Below are positions 50,880 through 59,201 of a stretch of DNA of 64,000 nucleotides, in pieces; the stretch's first letter is position 1; each line of letters begins with the position of its first letter. The DNA comes from Ideonella sp. (GTDB taxonomy: Bacteria > Pseudomonadota > Gammaproteobacteria > Burkholderiales > Burkholderiaceae_C). The stretch covers positions 496,001-560,000 of the forward strand of contig JADKIA010000030.1 in assembly GCA_016721465.1 (NCBI GenBank), written 5' to 3'. The translations under genes and the position numbers were made by a program. The notes below the pieces were generated by a model. That model did not search any database and was not told the origin of the DNA. It saw nothing but the letters and a program-made list of their open reading frames with translations.

Positions 50880-51071
50880 ATGCCGTTTGCACAGATCTAC
50901 ATGCTTGAGGGCCGCACGCCCGAACAGAAGAAGGCCGTCATCGAGAAGGTGACACAGGCCTTGCACGAGGCCACCGATGCCAGGGTGGAGACCATCCGCG
51001 TCTGGATCCACGAGATGCCCAAGGAGAACTGGGGCATCGCCGGCGTCTCCGCAAAAGACCTCGGGCGCTGA
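50880..51071 (+). CDS. dmpI: 4-Oxalocrotonate tautomerase
   Basis: This 63-residue protein begins MPFAQIYMLEGRTPEQKKAV; after loss of Met the catalytic Pro1 is exposed. Arg12 (by full-length numbering; R of EGRTPEQ) and the C-terminal WIHEMPKENWGIAG segment are typical. It isomerises the enol form of 4-oxalocrotonate to the keto form for DmpH. GGAG lies before the ATG. It is the last recognised meta-pathway gene in the operon. Confidence 0.93.
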   Translation: MPFAQIYMLEGRTPEQKKAVIEKVTQALHEATDARVETIRVWIHEMPKENWGIAGVSAKDLGR

Positions 51072-51141
51072 CAAGGTTGCTGCAGCACCCCTGATCCAAC
51101 CTCGACCTTTCCAGCAGTCCGACCACGTCGCCGACTGCGGT

Positions 51142-51170
51142 CTTCACGCGCGACCGTGCCCCGCGTGAAG
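51142..51170 (+). terminator. Hairpin between dmpI and the ABC importer genes
   Basis: CTTCACGCG, an 11-base loop and CGCGTGAAG form a perfect 9-base-pair stem about 70 bases after dmpI. No T-run follows. It may end or attenuate the dmp message before the transporter genes. Confidence 0.4.
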
Positions 51171-51205
51171 GCCTGACCGCGACAAGCACGGAAGGAGACC
51201 AGAAA

Positions 51206-52519
51206 GTGAACGACACAGAGAACGACAAGACCAAGCTTGCCCCCACGCGGACCCATGCCGAGGCCGACCGCCGCGCGGCACTCAAGAGCCTGGCCGGCTG
51301 GGCCGCTGCGGGCGCCGGTACGCTGCACGCGCCCTGGGTGCATGCGGCCGAGACCTTCAAGATCGGCATCGTCAGTCCGCAGACCGGGCCGCTGGCGGTG
51401 TTCGCCGAGCCCGATGCCTTTGTCTTCGGCGAGATGAAGAAGCACTTCGCCAACGGCATCAAGGCCGGCGGCAAGACCTATGCGGTCGAGATCATCGTGA
51501 AGGACTCGCAATCCAACTCGAACCGGGCGGCGGAAGTCACCTCTGAGCTGATCCTGAAGCACAAGGTCGACATCGTCGTGGCCGGCAGCACACCCGAGAC
51601 CACCAACCCGGTGGCCGACACCTGCGAGCTCAACGGCATGCCTTGCGTGACCAACGACACGCCGTGGCAGCCGCACTTCTTCGGCCGCGGTGGCGACCCG
51701 AAGAAGGGCTTCGAGTGGACCTACCATTTCTTCTGGGGCCTGGAGGACGTGGTCGCGGTCTACACGGGCCTGTGGGAGAAGCTGCCCCACAACGGCGTGG
51801 TCGGGGCGCTGTGGCCGAACGACCCGGATGGCAATGCCTGGGGCGACGCCAAGCTCGGCTTCCCGGCGGTCGCCGCGGCCAAGAAGCTCAAGTTCATCGA
51901 CAAGGGGCGCTTCCAGTCGCCGGCCGACGATTTCTCGGCCCAGATCATCGAGTTCAAGAAGAACCATGTCGAGATCGTTTCCGGCGTGATCCCGCCGCCG
52001 GACTTCGGCAACTTCTGGGCCCAGGCCGGCCAGCAGGGCTTCAAGCCCAAGATCGTCACCGTGGGCAAGGCCACCGAGTTCCCGGCCGCGATCAACGCCT
52101 TCGGGCCGCGCTCGAACGGCTTGTCGGTGGAAGTGTGGTGGTCGCCCTCGCATCCGTTCAAGTCCAGCCTCACCGGGCAATCGTCGGCGGAGTTGGCGGC
52201 GGCCTACACCAAGGCCACCGGGCGGCAATGGTCGATGCCGCTGGGCTTCAAGCATTCGCTGTTCGAGGTGGCGGTGGCCGCCTTCGTCAAGTCCGAAGGC
52301 AAGGGGGCCAAGGCCTTGCGCGACGCCATCAAGGCCACCGATCTGCGCACCATCGTCGGCCCGATCAACTTTGCCAAGGGCCCGGTGCCCAATGTGGCCA
52401 AGACGCCGTTGGTGGGCGGGCAGTGGAAGAAGCAGGGCAGTGGCTTCGAACTGGTGATCGTCGAGAACGGTCAGGCGACGATGGTGCCGCTGGGCGGCAA
52501 GCTCGAGCCGATCGTCTGA
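51206..52519 (+). CDS. LivK-type ABC importer substrate-binding protein
   Basis: GTG at 51206 with GGAAGGAG upstream gives a 437-residue periplasmic-binding protein (type 1 fold). The N-terminus has a twin-arginine-like motif (DRRAALKSL, Arg22-Arg23) and a hydrophobic stretch ending HAAET, so export may be by Tat. The mature part begins FKIGIVSPQTGPLAVFAEPD, as in branched-chain amino acid and aromatic-acid binding proteins. Position after the meta-pathway genes suggests it binds an aromatic substrate (inference). Confidence 0.88.
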   Translation: MNDTENDKTKLAPTRTHAEADRRAALKSLAGWAAAGAGTLHAPWVHAAETFKIGIVSPQTGPLAVFAEPDAFVFGEMKKHFANGIKAGGKTYAVEIIVKDSQSNSNRAAEVTSELILKHKVDIVVAGSTPETTNPVADTCELNGMPCVTNDTPWQPHFFGRGGDPKKGFEWTYHFFWGLEDVVAVYTGLWEKLPHNGVVGALWPNDPDGNAWGDAKLGFPAVAAAKKLKFIDKGRFQSPADDFSAQIIEFKKNHVEIVSGVIPPPDFGNFWAQAGQQGFKPKIVTVGKATEFPAAINAFGPRSNGLSVEVWWSPSHPFKSSLTGQSSAELAAAYTKATGRQWSMPLGFKHSLFEVAVAAFVKSEGKGAKALRDAIKATDLRTIVGPINFAKGPVPNVAKTPLVGGQWKKQGSGFELVIVENGQATMVPLGGKLEPIV

Positions 52520-52617
52520 CCGCGCCGAGAACGCCCAAAATGCCCGGACAGGCCCCGACAGGCTCCATCGGCCCGTGCGGTGGTCCCCGCTCCTACGCGC
52601 CATTGGCGGACCCTCCG

Positions 52618-53358
52618 ATGCCAGCCCCTTTGCTCCAGGTCGAGGCCGTGAGCAAGCGCTACGGCGCACTCACCGTCACCGACCAGCTCACCCTGGCCGT
52701 GCCCGCGGGCCAGGCGCTGGGCATCGTCGGCCCCAACGGCGCGGGCAAGACCACGCTGCTGAACCTGATTGGCGGCGATGTGCGGCCCGACTCGGGCCGC
52801 ATCCTGTTCGACGGCGCCGACATCTCCGCGCTGCGCCCCGCGCAGCGTTGCCGCGCCGGCATCGGGCGCTCGTACCAGATTCCGCACCCTTTCGGTGGCA
52901 TGACGGTCTACGAGAACGTGCTGGTGGGCGCCACCTTCGGCGCCGGGCGCGGTGAGGCGCAGGCCGAAGACCACGCGCTGGCGGTGCTGGAGCGCACCGG
53001 CCTCTTGCGCCGCGCCAACACGCTGGCCGGGACCTTGCCGCTGCTGGACCGCAAGCGCCTGGAGCTGGCGCGCGCCCTCGCCACCAACCCGCGCCTGTTG
53101 CTGCTCGACGAAATCGGTGGCGGCTTGACCGAGCACGAGGTGCATGCGCTGATCGAAACCATCCGCGCGATCCGCGCCGACGGCGTGACCATCGTCTGGA
53201 TCGAGCACATCGTGCATGCCCTGTTGGCCGTGGTCGATCGGCTGATTGCGATCGACTTCGGTCGCCTGCTGGCAGATGGCGATCCGCACGCGGTGATGGC
53301 CGACCAGGCGGTGCGCGAAATCTACCTGGGGATCGACGCCGATGAACCCCTGCACTGA
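52618..53358 (+). CDS. LivG-type ABC ATPase with altered signature motif
   Basis: The ATG at 52618 gives a 246-residue ATPase with Walker A GPNGAGKTT (38-46), a LivG-type region IGRSYQIPHPFGGMTVYENV, and Walker B LLLLDEIGG. The usual signature LSGGQ is replaced by LPLLD (in GTLPLLDRKRLELARAL), and the residue after the Walker B glutamate is Ile rather than Pro. I believe this variant recurs in a LivG subfamily, so it is probably functional with its standard-signature partner LivF. It overlaps the next gene by 17 bases. Confidence 0.9.
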   Translation: MPAPLLQVEAVSKRYGALTVTDQLTLAVPAGQALGIVGPNGAGKTTLLNLIGGDVRPDSGRILFDGADISALRPAQRCRAGIGRSYQIPHPFGGMTVYENVLVGATFGAGRGEAQAEDHALAVLERTGLLRRANTLAGTLPLLDRKRLELARALATNPRLLLLDEIGGGLTEHEVHALIETIRAIRADGVTIVWIEHIVHALLAVVDRLIAIDFGRLLADGDPHAVMADQAVREIYLGIDADEPLH

Positions 53359-54076
53359 AACACCGACCCGGGCCGGGGCGCCGCTGCTCGAAGTGCGGGC
53401 ACTGAGCGCGCACTACGGCGACTTCCAGGCGCTCTATGGCATCGACCTGACCCTGTCCGAAGGCGAAGCGGTGGCCATCATCGGCGCCAACGGCGGCGGC
53501 AAGACCACCTTCCTGCGCAGCTTGTGCGGGCTGCTTGCGGCGCCGGCCGATGCGGTGCGCTTTGCCGGTGAGGCCATCGGCGGCATGGCGCCGCACCGCA
53601 TCGTCGAGCGCGGCATCGCGATGGTGCCCGAGGGCCGCAAGCTCTTCCCCAGCCTGAGCGTCGAAGAGAACCTGTTGGTCGGCGGCCATGCCCGTCGCCG
53701 GGGGCCGTGGACGCTGGCGCAGATCTATGCGCTGTTCCCCATCCTCGGCGAGCGCCGCCACAGCCCGGGCACTGAGCTGTCGGGCGGGCAGCAGCAGATG
53801 GTGGCCATCGGCCGCGGGCTGATGGCCAATCCGCGCCTGCTGCTGTGCGACGAGCTCTCGCTCGGCCTGGCCCCCATCGTCGTGCGCGAGATCTACCAGA
53901 TGCTGCCGCAGGTGCGTGCGCGCGGCACCTCGGTGCTGGTGGTCGAGCAGGACATCCGCCAGGCCTTGCGCGCCGCCGACCGCGTCTACTGCTTCCAGGA
54001 GGGCCGCGTCTCGCTGCAGGGCGCGCCCGAAGACCTCACGCGCGAGCAGATCGCACAAGCCTATTTCGGCGTCTGA
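53342..54076 (+). CDS. LivF-type ABC ATPase
   Basis: The 244-residue ATPase has Walker A GANGGGKTT (48-56), the signature LSGGQQQM near 141, Walker B LLLCDELS, and LGLAPIVV typical of LivF. It pairs with the preceding LivG-type protein on the inner face of the membrane. It carries the normal signature and so supplies at least one complete ATP site. The ATG at 53342 overlaps the end of the preceding gene. Confidence 0.92.
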   Translation: MNPCTETPTRAGAPLLEVRALSAHYGDFQALYGIDLTLSEGEAVAIIGANGGGKTTFLRSLCGLLAAPADAVRFAGEAIGGMAPHRIVERGIAMVPEGRKLFPSLSVEENLLVGGHARRRGPWTLAQIYALFPILGERRHSPGTELSGGQQQMVAIGRGLMANPRLLLCDELSLGLAPIVVREIYQMLPQVRARGTSVLVVEQDIRQALRAADRVYCFQEGRVSLQGAPEDLTREQIAQAYFGV

Positions 54077-54116
54077 AGCGCTGGCCCATTCCCTTGCAGA
54101 GAAGAACCTCAGCACC

Positions 54117-55001
54117 ATGTCCGACTGGCTCAACACGCTCCTGCAAGGCCTGCTGCTGGGCGGTCTTTACGCGCTGTTCGCCACCGGGCTGTCGCTGTCC
54201 TTCGGCATCATGCGCATGGTCAACGTGGCGCATGGCGACCTCATCGTGCTGGCCGGCTTTGGCGCCGTCACGGCGGTGCAGCCGCTGGCCTCGGTCGGCG
54301 GACTGGCGCCGTGGCTCACCTTCGTGCTGGTCGTGCCGGTCATGGCGCTGATCGGCTATGCGCTGCAGCGCCTGGTGCTCAACCGCACCCTGGGGCGCGA
54401 CATCCTCTCGCCACTGCTGGTGACCTTCGGCCTGTCGATCATGCTGCAGAACCTGATGCTGGCGGTCTTCTCGGCCGATGTGCGCGGCCTCGACACCGGG
54501 GCGTTGGCCACCGCCAGCTGGAACCTGGGCAGCAGCGTCGCGGTCGGCGTGCTGCCACTCATCACCACGCTGTGCTCGGTGGCCGTGATCGTCGGTCTGC
54601 AGTGGTTGTTTCGCCGCACCGCGCTCGGGCGCGCCTTTCGCGCCGCGTCGGACGACCCGGTCACCGCTCAGCTCATGGGCATCGATCACCGGCACCTGTA
54701 TGCACTGGCGCTGGCGATCGCCGGCGCCATCATCGCGCTGGCCGGCGTCTTCCTCGTCATGCGCACCACGCTCAGCCCCACCGACGGCCCGGCACGGCTG
54801 CTGTATGCCTTCGAGGCCGTCATCATCGGCGGCCTGGGCTCGCTGTGGGGCACGCTGGCCGGCGGCATGCTGCTGGGCGTGGCCCAGGCGGCCGGCTCGA
54901 CCCTCAATCCGGGCTGGGGCATCCTGGCCGGGCACTTGGTCTTCCTGCTGGTGCTGATGCTGCGGCCCAGCGGCCTGTTCCCTCAAACACGGGACCGGTG
55001 A
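54117..55001 (+). CDS. LivH-type ABC permease
   Basis: The ATG at 54117 gives a 294-residue membrane protein with about eight hydrophobic segments. LLQGLLLGGLYALFATGLSL at the N-terminus, FGIMRMVNVAHGDL and GLGSLWGTLAGGMLLGVAQ near the C-terminus are LivH hallmarks. It forms half of the transmembrane pore. A longer frame reaching into the LivF gene is a shadow. Confidence 0.92.
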   Translation: MSDWLNTLLQGLLLGGLYALFATGLSLSFGIMRMVNVAHGDLIVLAGFGAVTAVQPLASVGGLAPWLTFVLVVPVMALIGYALQRLVLNRTLGRDILSPLLVTFGLSIMLQNLMLAVFSADVRGLDTGALATASWNLGSSVAVGVLPLITTLCSVAVIVGLQWLFRRTALGRAFRAASDDPVTAQLMGIDHRHLYALALAIAGAIIALAGVFLVMRTTLSPTDGPARLLYAFEAVIIGGLGSLWGTLAGGMLLGVAQAAGSTLNPGWGILAGHLVFLLVLMLRPSGLFPQTRDR

Positions 55002-55023
55002 TGCGGCTCAGCTCCTGGTCGTT

Positions 55024-56031
55024 ATGAACACACACCGCGTCACCCGTGCCACGCGGCTGAGCCTGGCCGCCGCCGTGGTCGGCGTCGGCTGTGTGCTGCT
55101 GGTCGCCTCGATGCCCTGGTGGGCCGAGCGCAGCAGCTTGCGGCTGGTCACCGAGTTCCTCTGCATCCTGGCGCTGGGGCAGATGTGGAATCTGCTGGCC
55201 GGCTATGGCGGACTGGCGTCGATGGGCCAACAGGCGTTCGTCGGCCTGGGTGCCTACTGCCTGGTGGTGTTGGGTCTGAAGCTCGGCGTGCCCGCCTTCT
55301 GGGTCGTGCCGCTGGCGGGGCTGGTCGGCGCACTCGTCGCCGTGCCCACCGCGCTGGTCGTGTTCCGGCTGCGCGGCGCCTACTTCGCCATCGGCACCTG
55401 GGTGGTGGCGGAGGTCTTTCGTCTGGTCATCGCCAACCTGCCGCAGGTCAGCGGCGGCTCGGGGCTGTCGATCGCGCCCCTGCTGCGTGGCATGGACGTC
55501 GAGCTGCGCGACGCCTGGTCGCTCTGGCTCGCGCTGGCACTCGGCGCCGGCGGAACCTTGGCGCTGTATGCCTTGCTGCGCTCGCGCTGGGGTCTGGCGC
55601 TCACGGCGGTTCGCGACAGCGAACCCGCGTCCGAAAGCCTGGGCGTGAGCGTGCCACGCATCAAGTGGGCGGTCTACATAGCGGCCGGCGGCGCAGCAGC
55701 GATGACCGGTGCGCTGCTCTTCATCACCAAGCTTCGCGTGTCGCCCGATGCGGCCTTCTCGATGGAGTGGACCACGCTGATGTTCTTCACCGTCGTCATC
55801 GGCGGCATCGGCACCCTCGAAGGCCCCTTGGTTGGTGCCCTGGCCTATTTCGCGTTGCGCGAGGCCTTGAGCGACCAAGGCAGCGGGTACCTCATCGTCT
55901 TGGGAGCCGTCACCGTCGCGGTCATGCTGTGGGCGCCGGGCGGCCTGTGGGGCTTGCTGACCCAGCGCTGGGACCTGCATCTGTTCCCGGTGCGACGCCG
56001 TGTGACGAGCAGGACGACGATCAGCCCGTAG
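55024..56031 (+). CDS. LivM-type ABC permease
   Basis: The 335-residue membrane protein has the LivM core AGYGGLASMGQQAFVGLGAY, RLRGAYFAIGTWVVAEVFR and ITKLRVSPDAAFSMEWT. It forms the other half of the pore with the LivH-type protein. It is the last plus-strand gene; its stop codon (56029-56031) directly abuts the stop of the convergent tmoF gene. Confidence 0.92.
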   Translation: MNTHRVTRATRLSLAAAVVGVGCVLLVASMPWWAERSSLRLVTEFLCILALGQMWNLLAGYGGLASMGQQAFVGLGAYCLVVLGLKLGVPAFWVVPLAGLVGALVAVPTALVVFRLRGAYFAIGTWVVAEVFRLVIANLPQVSGGSGLSIAPLLRGMDVELRDAWSLWLALALGAGGTLALYALLRSRWGLALTAVRDSEPASESLGVSVPRIKWAVYIAAGGAAAMTGALLFITKLRVSPDAAFSMEWTTLMFFTVVIGGIGTLEGPLVGALAYFALREALSDQGSGYLIVLGAVTVAVMLWAPGGLWGLLTQRWDLHLFPVRRRVTSRTTISP

Positions 56032-57051
56032 TCAAAAGAACCGGTCGAAGTGAATCTGCTGGTAAGGCACGAGATGCTTGCCCATCAGCAGTTCCTGGAT
56101 CGATTGCGTCATCGGTGGCGGCCCGGCGAAATAGAACTCGTGCCTGGCCAGGGAGTCGCCCAACACGCGGGGCAGGGCTTCGTGCACGAAGCCCCGATCA
56201 CCTTGCCAGCCGGCCGCATCGGCGCTGGCCCTGTCGGAGACCACGGGGTGGAACTGGAGCACCGAGCCGAAGCCTTGCAGTTCGCGCAGGAAGGCTTCGC
56301 CGCAGACGTCCCGTGGCGTGCGCGCGCCATAGAAGAAATGCAGCCGCCGCGTGGCCAGCATGCCGGCGGCCGCCGCGCCGCGAGCGATGGAGACCATTGG
56401 CGCGAGCCCCGAGCCGCCCGCAATGCAGACGATGTCGCGCGCGCTGTCTTCGCGCAGGCCGGCCAGGCCATAGGGCCCGTCGAGTTCGATCTCGTCGCCA
56501 AGCGCCAGTGTGTCGAACAAGGCGCTGGTGGCCTGTCCACCAGGAACGCGCCGGATCTGGAAGTCCCAGTGCCCCTGCGCATTGGGCAAGTTCGACATGG
56601 AGTAGCCGCGCGGCGCAGCGACGCCCGCAAGGACCAAGCTCGCGTACTGTCCCGGCGTGAAGTCGGCCGGCGTGTCGGTCGCGAAGCGGAACTCGCGGAT
56701 GTCGTGCGTGACATCGGTGCTACCGACCAAACGGGCAGGTCGTCGGCGCGGTGCAATGCGTGGCTCGTATTCCTTGGCGGTGCGCACCTTGAGCGTCAAT
56801 TCTCCGGCCGCCACGCACTGGCAGGCCAGCTGGCGGCCCTTGCGGCGGTCCCGCTCGGTCAGCCCAGGAGCATCGGGCCACAGCGCCGTGACGGCGCCCG
56901 CGACGATGTCGAACTTGCAACTGCCGCAGCCGCCCGCGTTGCACTCGTAAGGGAAACCGATGCCGGCGCGCAGTGCGGCGCGCAACACGGTATCCGCAGC
57001 GTCCTGCTCAAAGCTGAGCGGACTGTCGGCAATGTGAATCGGGTGGCTCAT
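56032..57051 (-). CDS. tmoF: Toluene monooxygenase reductase
   Basis: The 339-residue reductase has an N-terminal [2Fe-2S] domain with Cys37, Cys42 and Cys45 (ECNAGGCGSCKFDI) and the fourth cysteine in LACQC. An FAD domain (RGYSMSNLP) and NAD domain (GGSGLAPM, FAGPPPM) follow. It transfers electrons from NADH to the TmoC Rieske protein. It is the last gene of the tmo operon, 103 bases after tmoE. Confidence 0.93.
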   Translation of the reverse strand: MSHPIHIADSPLSFEQDAADTVLRAALRAGIGFPYECNAGGCGSCKFDIVAGAVTALWPDAPGLTERDRRKGRQLACQCVAAGELTLKVRTAKEYEPRIAPRRRPARLVGSTDVTHDIREFRFATDTPADFTPGQYASLVLAGVAAPRGYSMSNLPNAQGHWDFQIRRVPGGQATSALFDTLALGDEIELDGPYGLAGLREDSARDIVCIAGGSGLAPMVSIARGAAAAGMLATRRLHFFYGARTPRDVCGEAFLRELQGFGSVLQFHPVVSDRASADAAGWQGDRGFVHEALPRVLGDSLARHEFYFAGPPPMTQSIQELLMGKHLVPYQQIHFDRFF

Positions 57052-57154
57052 TCGGATGAATCTTCAGGTTGAGCGCTTCCTCCGCGCCACGCTCGGCAGC
57101 GCGAGGAAAACATGGCCAGCGTCGGCCGAACCGGCCGCGGCGGCGGTGTGTGGC

Positions 57155-58150
57155 TTACAGGCCGAGCGAGCTGCGGAGCCTGCGCGTCGCGGCCTTGGCC
57201 TCGCTGGCCGCATTCGGCACGTCGGGCAAGGCCGTGCAGTAGCTCTCGATGGCCTGGTCCGCCAGCGGCTCCCACTTGGCGATCCAGCCCGCAATGACCT
57301 GGCCGTTGCCCTCGACGCCCTGCGCCATCTTCACCAGCGCCGCGGCCCAGCGCCGATGCCGTTCGGCGTCCGCCAGTTGCGCATCGGTCAGCATGCCCAG
57401 CAGCGTGTCGTTGTTGTGCCGGGCGGCTTGGCCGAGGCAGCGCAAGACGGCCTCCTCGACTGCGGGGCGCACCACCAGGCTCATTGCCACAAAGGCCTCG
57501 GCCCAGTCCCAGGCGACGAGGGCACGCTCGACGAGCTCGCGCCAGCCCTGCCATGCCGGGTGCTGCTCCCACAGGCTGCGCTCGTTCACACCGAAGCCGA
57601 GATCGGGAAACGTCAGCGACAACTCCTTCGTCCGATACGCAGTGTGCGTCAGCCAGCGCAGCGCGTCGCCGGTCTGGTAGGCGGCACAGTTCGAGATCGT
57701 CGAGGCCGGCGCAATCTGGGTCAGGTAGGCCGAGCCCATCTGCAGCGTGTGGAACAGGTAGCGCGCCGGGCTGTACAGGCGCGCCAGGGTCGCGGCCCAA
57801 GGACGCTCCAGCATGCTGTCATGGCCGCGCTCGGAGAACTGGTTCAACAGGCCGAAGACATAGGTCTCCTGGCCATCCTGCAGCATGTTGTAGGTGCGGT
57901 AGACGATCTCGTCCGGATCACGAAAGGCGTTCCAGTCCGGATGCACCAGTGGCGAGGCGTTGCGATGCTCCTTGTACCAGCGCGCCATCGGGAAGTTGGG
58001 ATCGAGCTCGAACGGCGCTTCGGGGTTGTCGGTGCTGAAGTGCAGGTTGGTCGAAACAATCTCGTATTCGCTGGGCTTGCGGCGCCGCCCGGCCAGGTGG
58101 CTCCAGGTCTTCAGCGGCTTCAGCGGTGTCGGGACGTCGGTTTGCGTCAT
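57155..58150 (-). CDS. tmoE: Toluene monooxygenase hydroxylase beta subunit
   Basis: The ATG at 58150 (MTQTDVPTPLKPLKTWSHL) follows TTGGAGAC; the in-frame ATG 12 bases upstream is less likely. The 331-residue size agrees with TmoE. Typical segments are GRRRKPSEYEIVSTNLHF, WYKEHRNASPLVHPDWNAFRDPD and DWAEAFVAMSLVVRP. It pairs with TmoA and TmoB in the (alpha-beta-gamma)2 hydroxylase. Confidence 0.94.
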   Translation of the reverse strand: MTQTDVPTPLKPLKTWSHLAGRRRKPSEYEIVSTNLHFSTDNPEAPFELDPNFPMARWYKEHRNASPLVHPDWNAFRDPDEIVYRTYNMLQDGQETYVFGLLNQFSERGHDSMLERPWAATLARLYSPARYLFHTLQMGSAYLTQIAPASTISNCAAYQTGDALRWLTHTAYRTKELSLTFPDLGFGVNERSLWEQHPAWQGWRELVERALVAWDWAEAFVAMSLVVRPAVEEAVLRCLGQAARHNNDTLLGMLTDAQLADAERHRRWAAALVKMAQGVEGNGQVIAGWIAKWEPLADQAIESYCTALPDVPNAASEAKAATRRLRSSLGL

Positions 58151-58162
58151 GTCTGTCTCCAA

Positions 58163-58477
58163 TCAAAGCGTCAATTCGTAGTAGAAGCGGACGTAGTCGT
58201 CCGTCGTCTCGATGCGGCCGGCGAACGAGCCGAGGTTGACCTCCAGCTCGGACATCTTGAACGGCCGGCCCAGCGTCTCTTCCAGCGTCTTGCGCCGCAG
58301 GATCAGTTCGCCGTCGGTGTCGATGCGCACGTAGGCCAACTTGTCGTCGACGCGGATCGTCTTGCCCGGGTTGTCCTCTTTGGCGGCCTCGATGACGCCC
58401 TCGGTGATGGCGCTCGCACGCAGCACAGGCCCGACGCGGTTGTTGCGATAGGCCTCAGCTGTTTTTTCGTTGCTCAT
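58163..58477 (-). CDS. tmoD: Toluene monooxygenase effector protein
   Basis: The 104-residue protein belongs to the MmoB/DmpM/TmoD family: [40 protein letters not shown] and [10 protein letters not shown]. It has no cofactor, binds near the diiron site and raises coupling and specificity. It ends 12 bases before tmoE. Confidence 0.94.
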   Translation of the reverse strand: MSNEKTAEAYRNNRVGPVLRASAITEGVIEAAKEDNPGKTIRVDDKLAYVRIDTDGELILRRKTLEETLGRPFKMSELEVNLGSFAGRIETTDDYVRFYYELTL

Positions 58478-58498
58478 GGTGTGTTCCTCTGAGAGATG

Positions 58499-58834
58499 TC
58501 ACGAGTGGGCGAACAGGGGTTTGACGCCCTCGACGGCGACCAGGATGTCGTCCCCTTCCACCTTGACCGGGTATTCGGCGAGTCGACAGTTGCCCGGGTT
58601 GATCCCGGCGCCGCTGCGGGCGTCGAAGGTCCATTGGTGCGCCCGGCACATCAACACCTTGCCGTCGAACTTGCCTTCGGCCAGCGGAATGTCCTGGTGC
58701 GGGCACATGCCCTGGAAGGCGCGCAGATCGCCGCCCTCGGGCCAGACCAGCACGACCACATGCTCGCCGACCTCGACTTCGATCATCTCGCCCTCCCACA
58801 GGTCGTCGATGGAGCCAACTTTCTGGAATGGCAT
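58499..58834 (-). CDS. tmoC: Toluene monooxygenase Rieske ferredoxin
   Basis: The 111-residue Rieske protein has CPH (Cys44, His46) and CRAH (Cys63, His66), which bind a [2Fe-2S] cluster, within GMCPHQDIPLAEGKF and LMCRAHQWTFDARSG. It relays electrons from TmoF to the TmoA diiron centre. It lies between the repeat at 58851-58887 and tmoD. Confidence 0.95.
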   Translation of the reverse strand: MPFQKVGSIDDLWEGEMIEVEVGEHVVVLVWPEGGDLRAFQGMCPHQDIPLAEGKFDGKVLMCRAHQWTFDARSGAGINPGNCRLAEYPVKVEGDDILVAVEGVKPLFAHS

Positions 58835-58850
58835 GGCTCAGCCTCCGAAA

Positions 58851-58887
58851 AGCCGCCTCAAGGCGGCTGAGCGCCCCCTCGGGGGGC
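58851..58887. repeat. Double GC-rich hairpin inside the tmo operon
   Basis: AGCCGCCT-CA-AGGCGGCT (58851-58868) and GCCCCC-TCG-GGGGGC (58873-58887) are adjacent hairpins in the 82-base gap between tmoB and tmoC. They resemble the element at 43361-43395. It may be an inserted intergenic repeat or an mRNA-stability element that sets subunit ratios. Confidence 0.6.
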
Positions 58888-58916
58888 AGGAGCGTAGCGA
58901 CGTTGCGGTAGACATA

Positions 58917-59177
58917 TCACTCATCGCAGAAGATGAACTCGAGCGCTTCCATCGGCTTGATGTCGGTCTCGCTCAACTTGGCCTGGCGCGGGTAGAAGGT
59001 TTCGCCGCCCTGGCGACGTACTCGGACCACTTTGTCGGGTTGCGGCGCAACGCGTCGGCCGACCGAGTGATGGGCCGCGGCCGCAGCCACCTCGTCCATC
59101 GAGTTCTCCGTGTCGACCGGGACGAGCTGCAAAACGAAGTCGTACTGGAAATTGGAAATCACGGGAAACAGTGCCAT
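58917..59177 (-). CDS. tmoB: Toluene monooxygenase hydroxylase gamma subunit
   Basis: The 86-residue protein has the ubiquitin-like TmoB sequence: ALFPVISNFQYDFVLQLVPV, VGRRVAPQPDKVVRVR and FYPRQAKLSETDIKPMEALE. It is a structural subunit of the hydroxylase. AAAGGAG precedes the ATG, 24 bases after tmoA. Confidence 0.94.
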   Translation of the reverse strand: MALFPVISNFQYDFVLQLVPVDTENSMDEVAAAAAHHSVGRRVAPQPDKVVRVRRQGGETFYPRQAKLSETDIKPMEALEFIFCDE

Positions 59178-59201
59178 GTCGTGCTCCTTTCAAGTTTCGG
59201 A

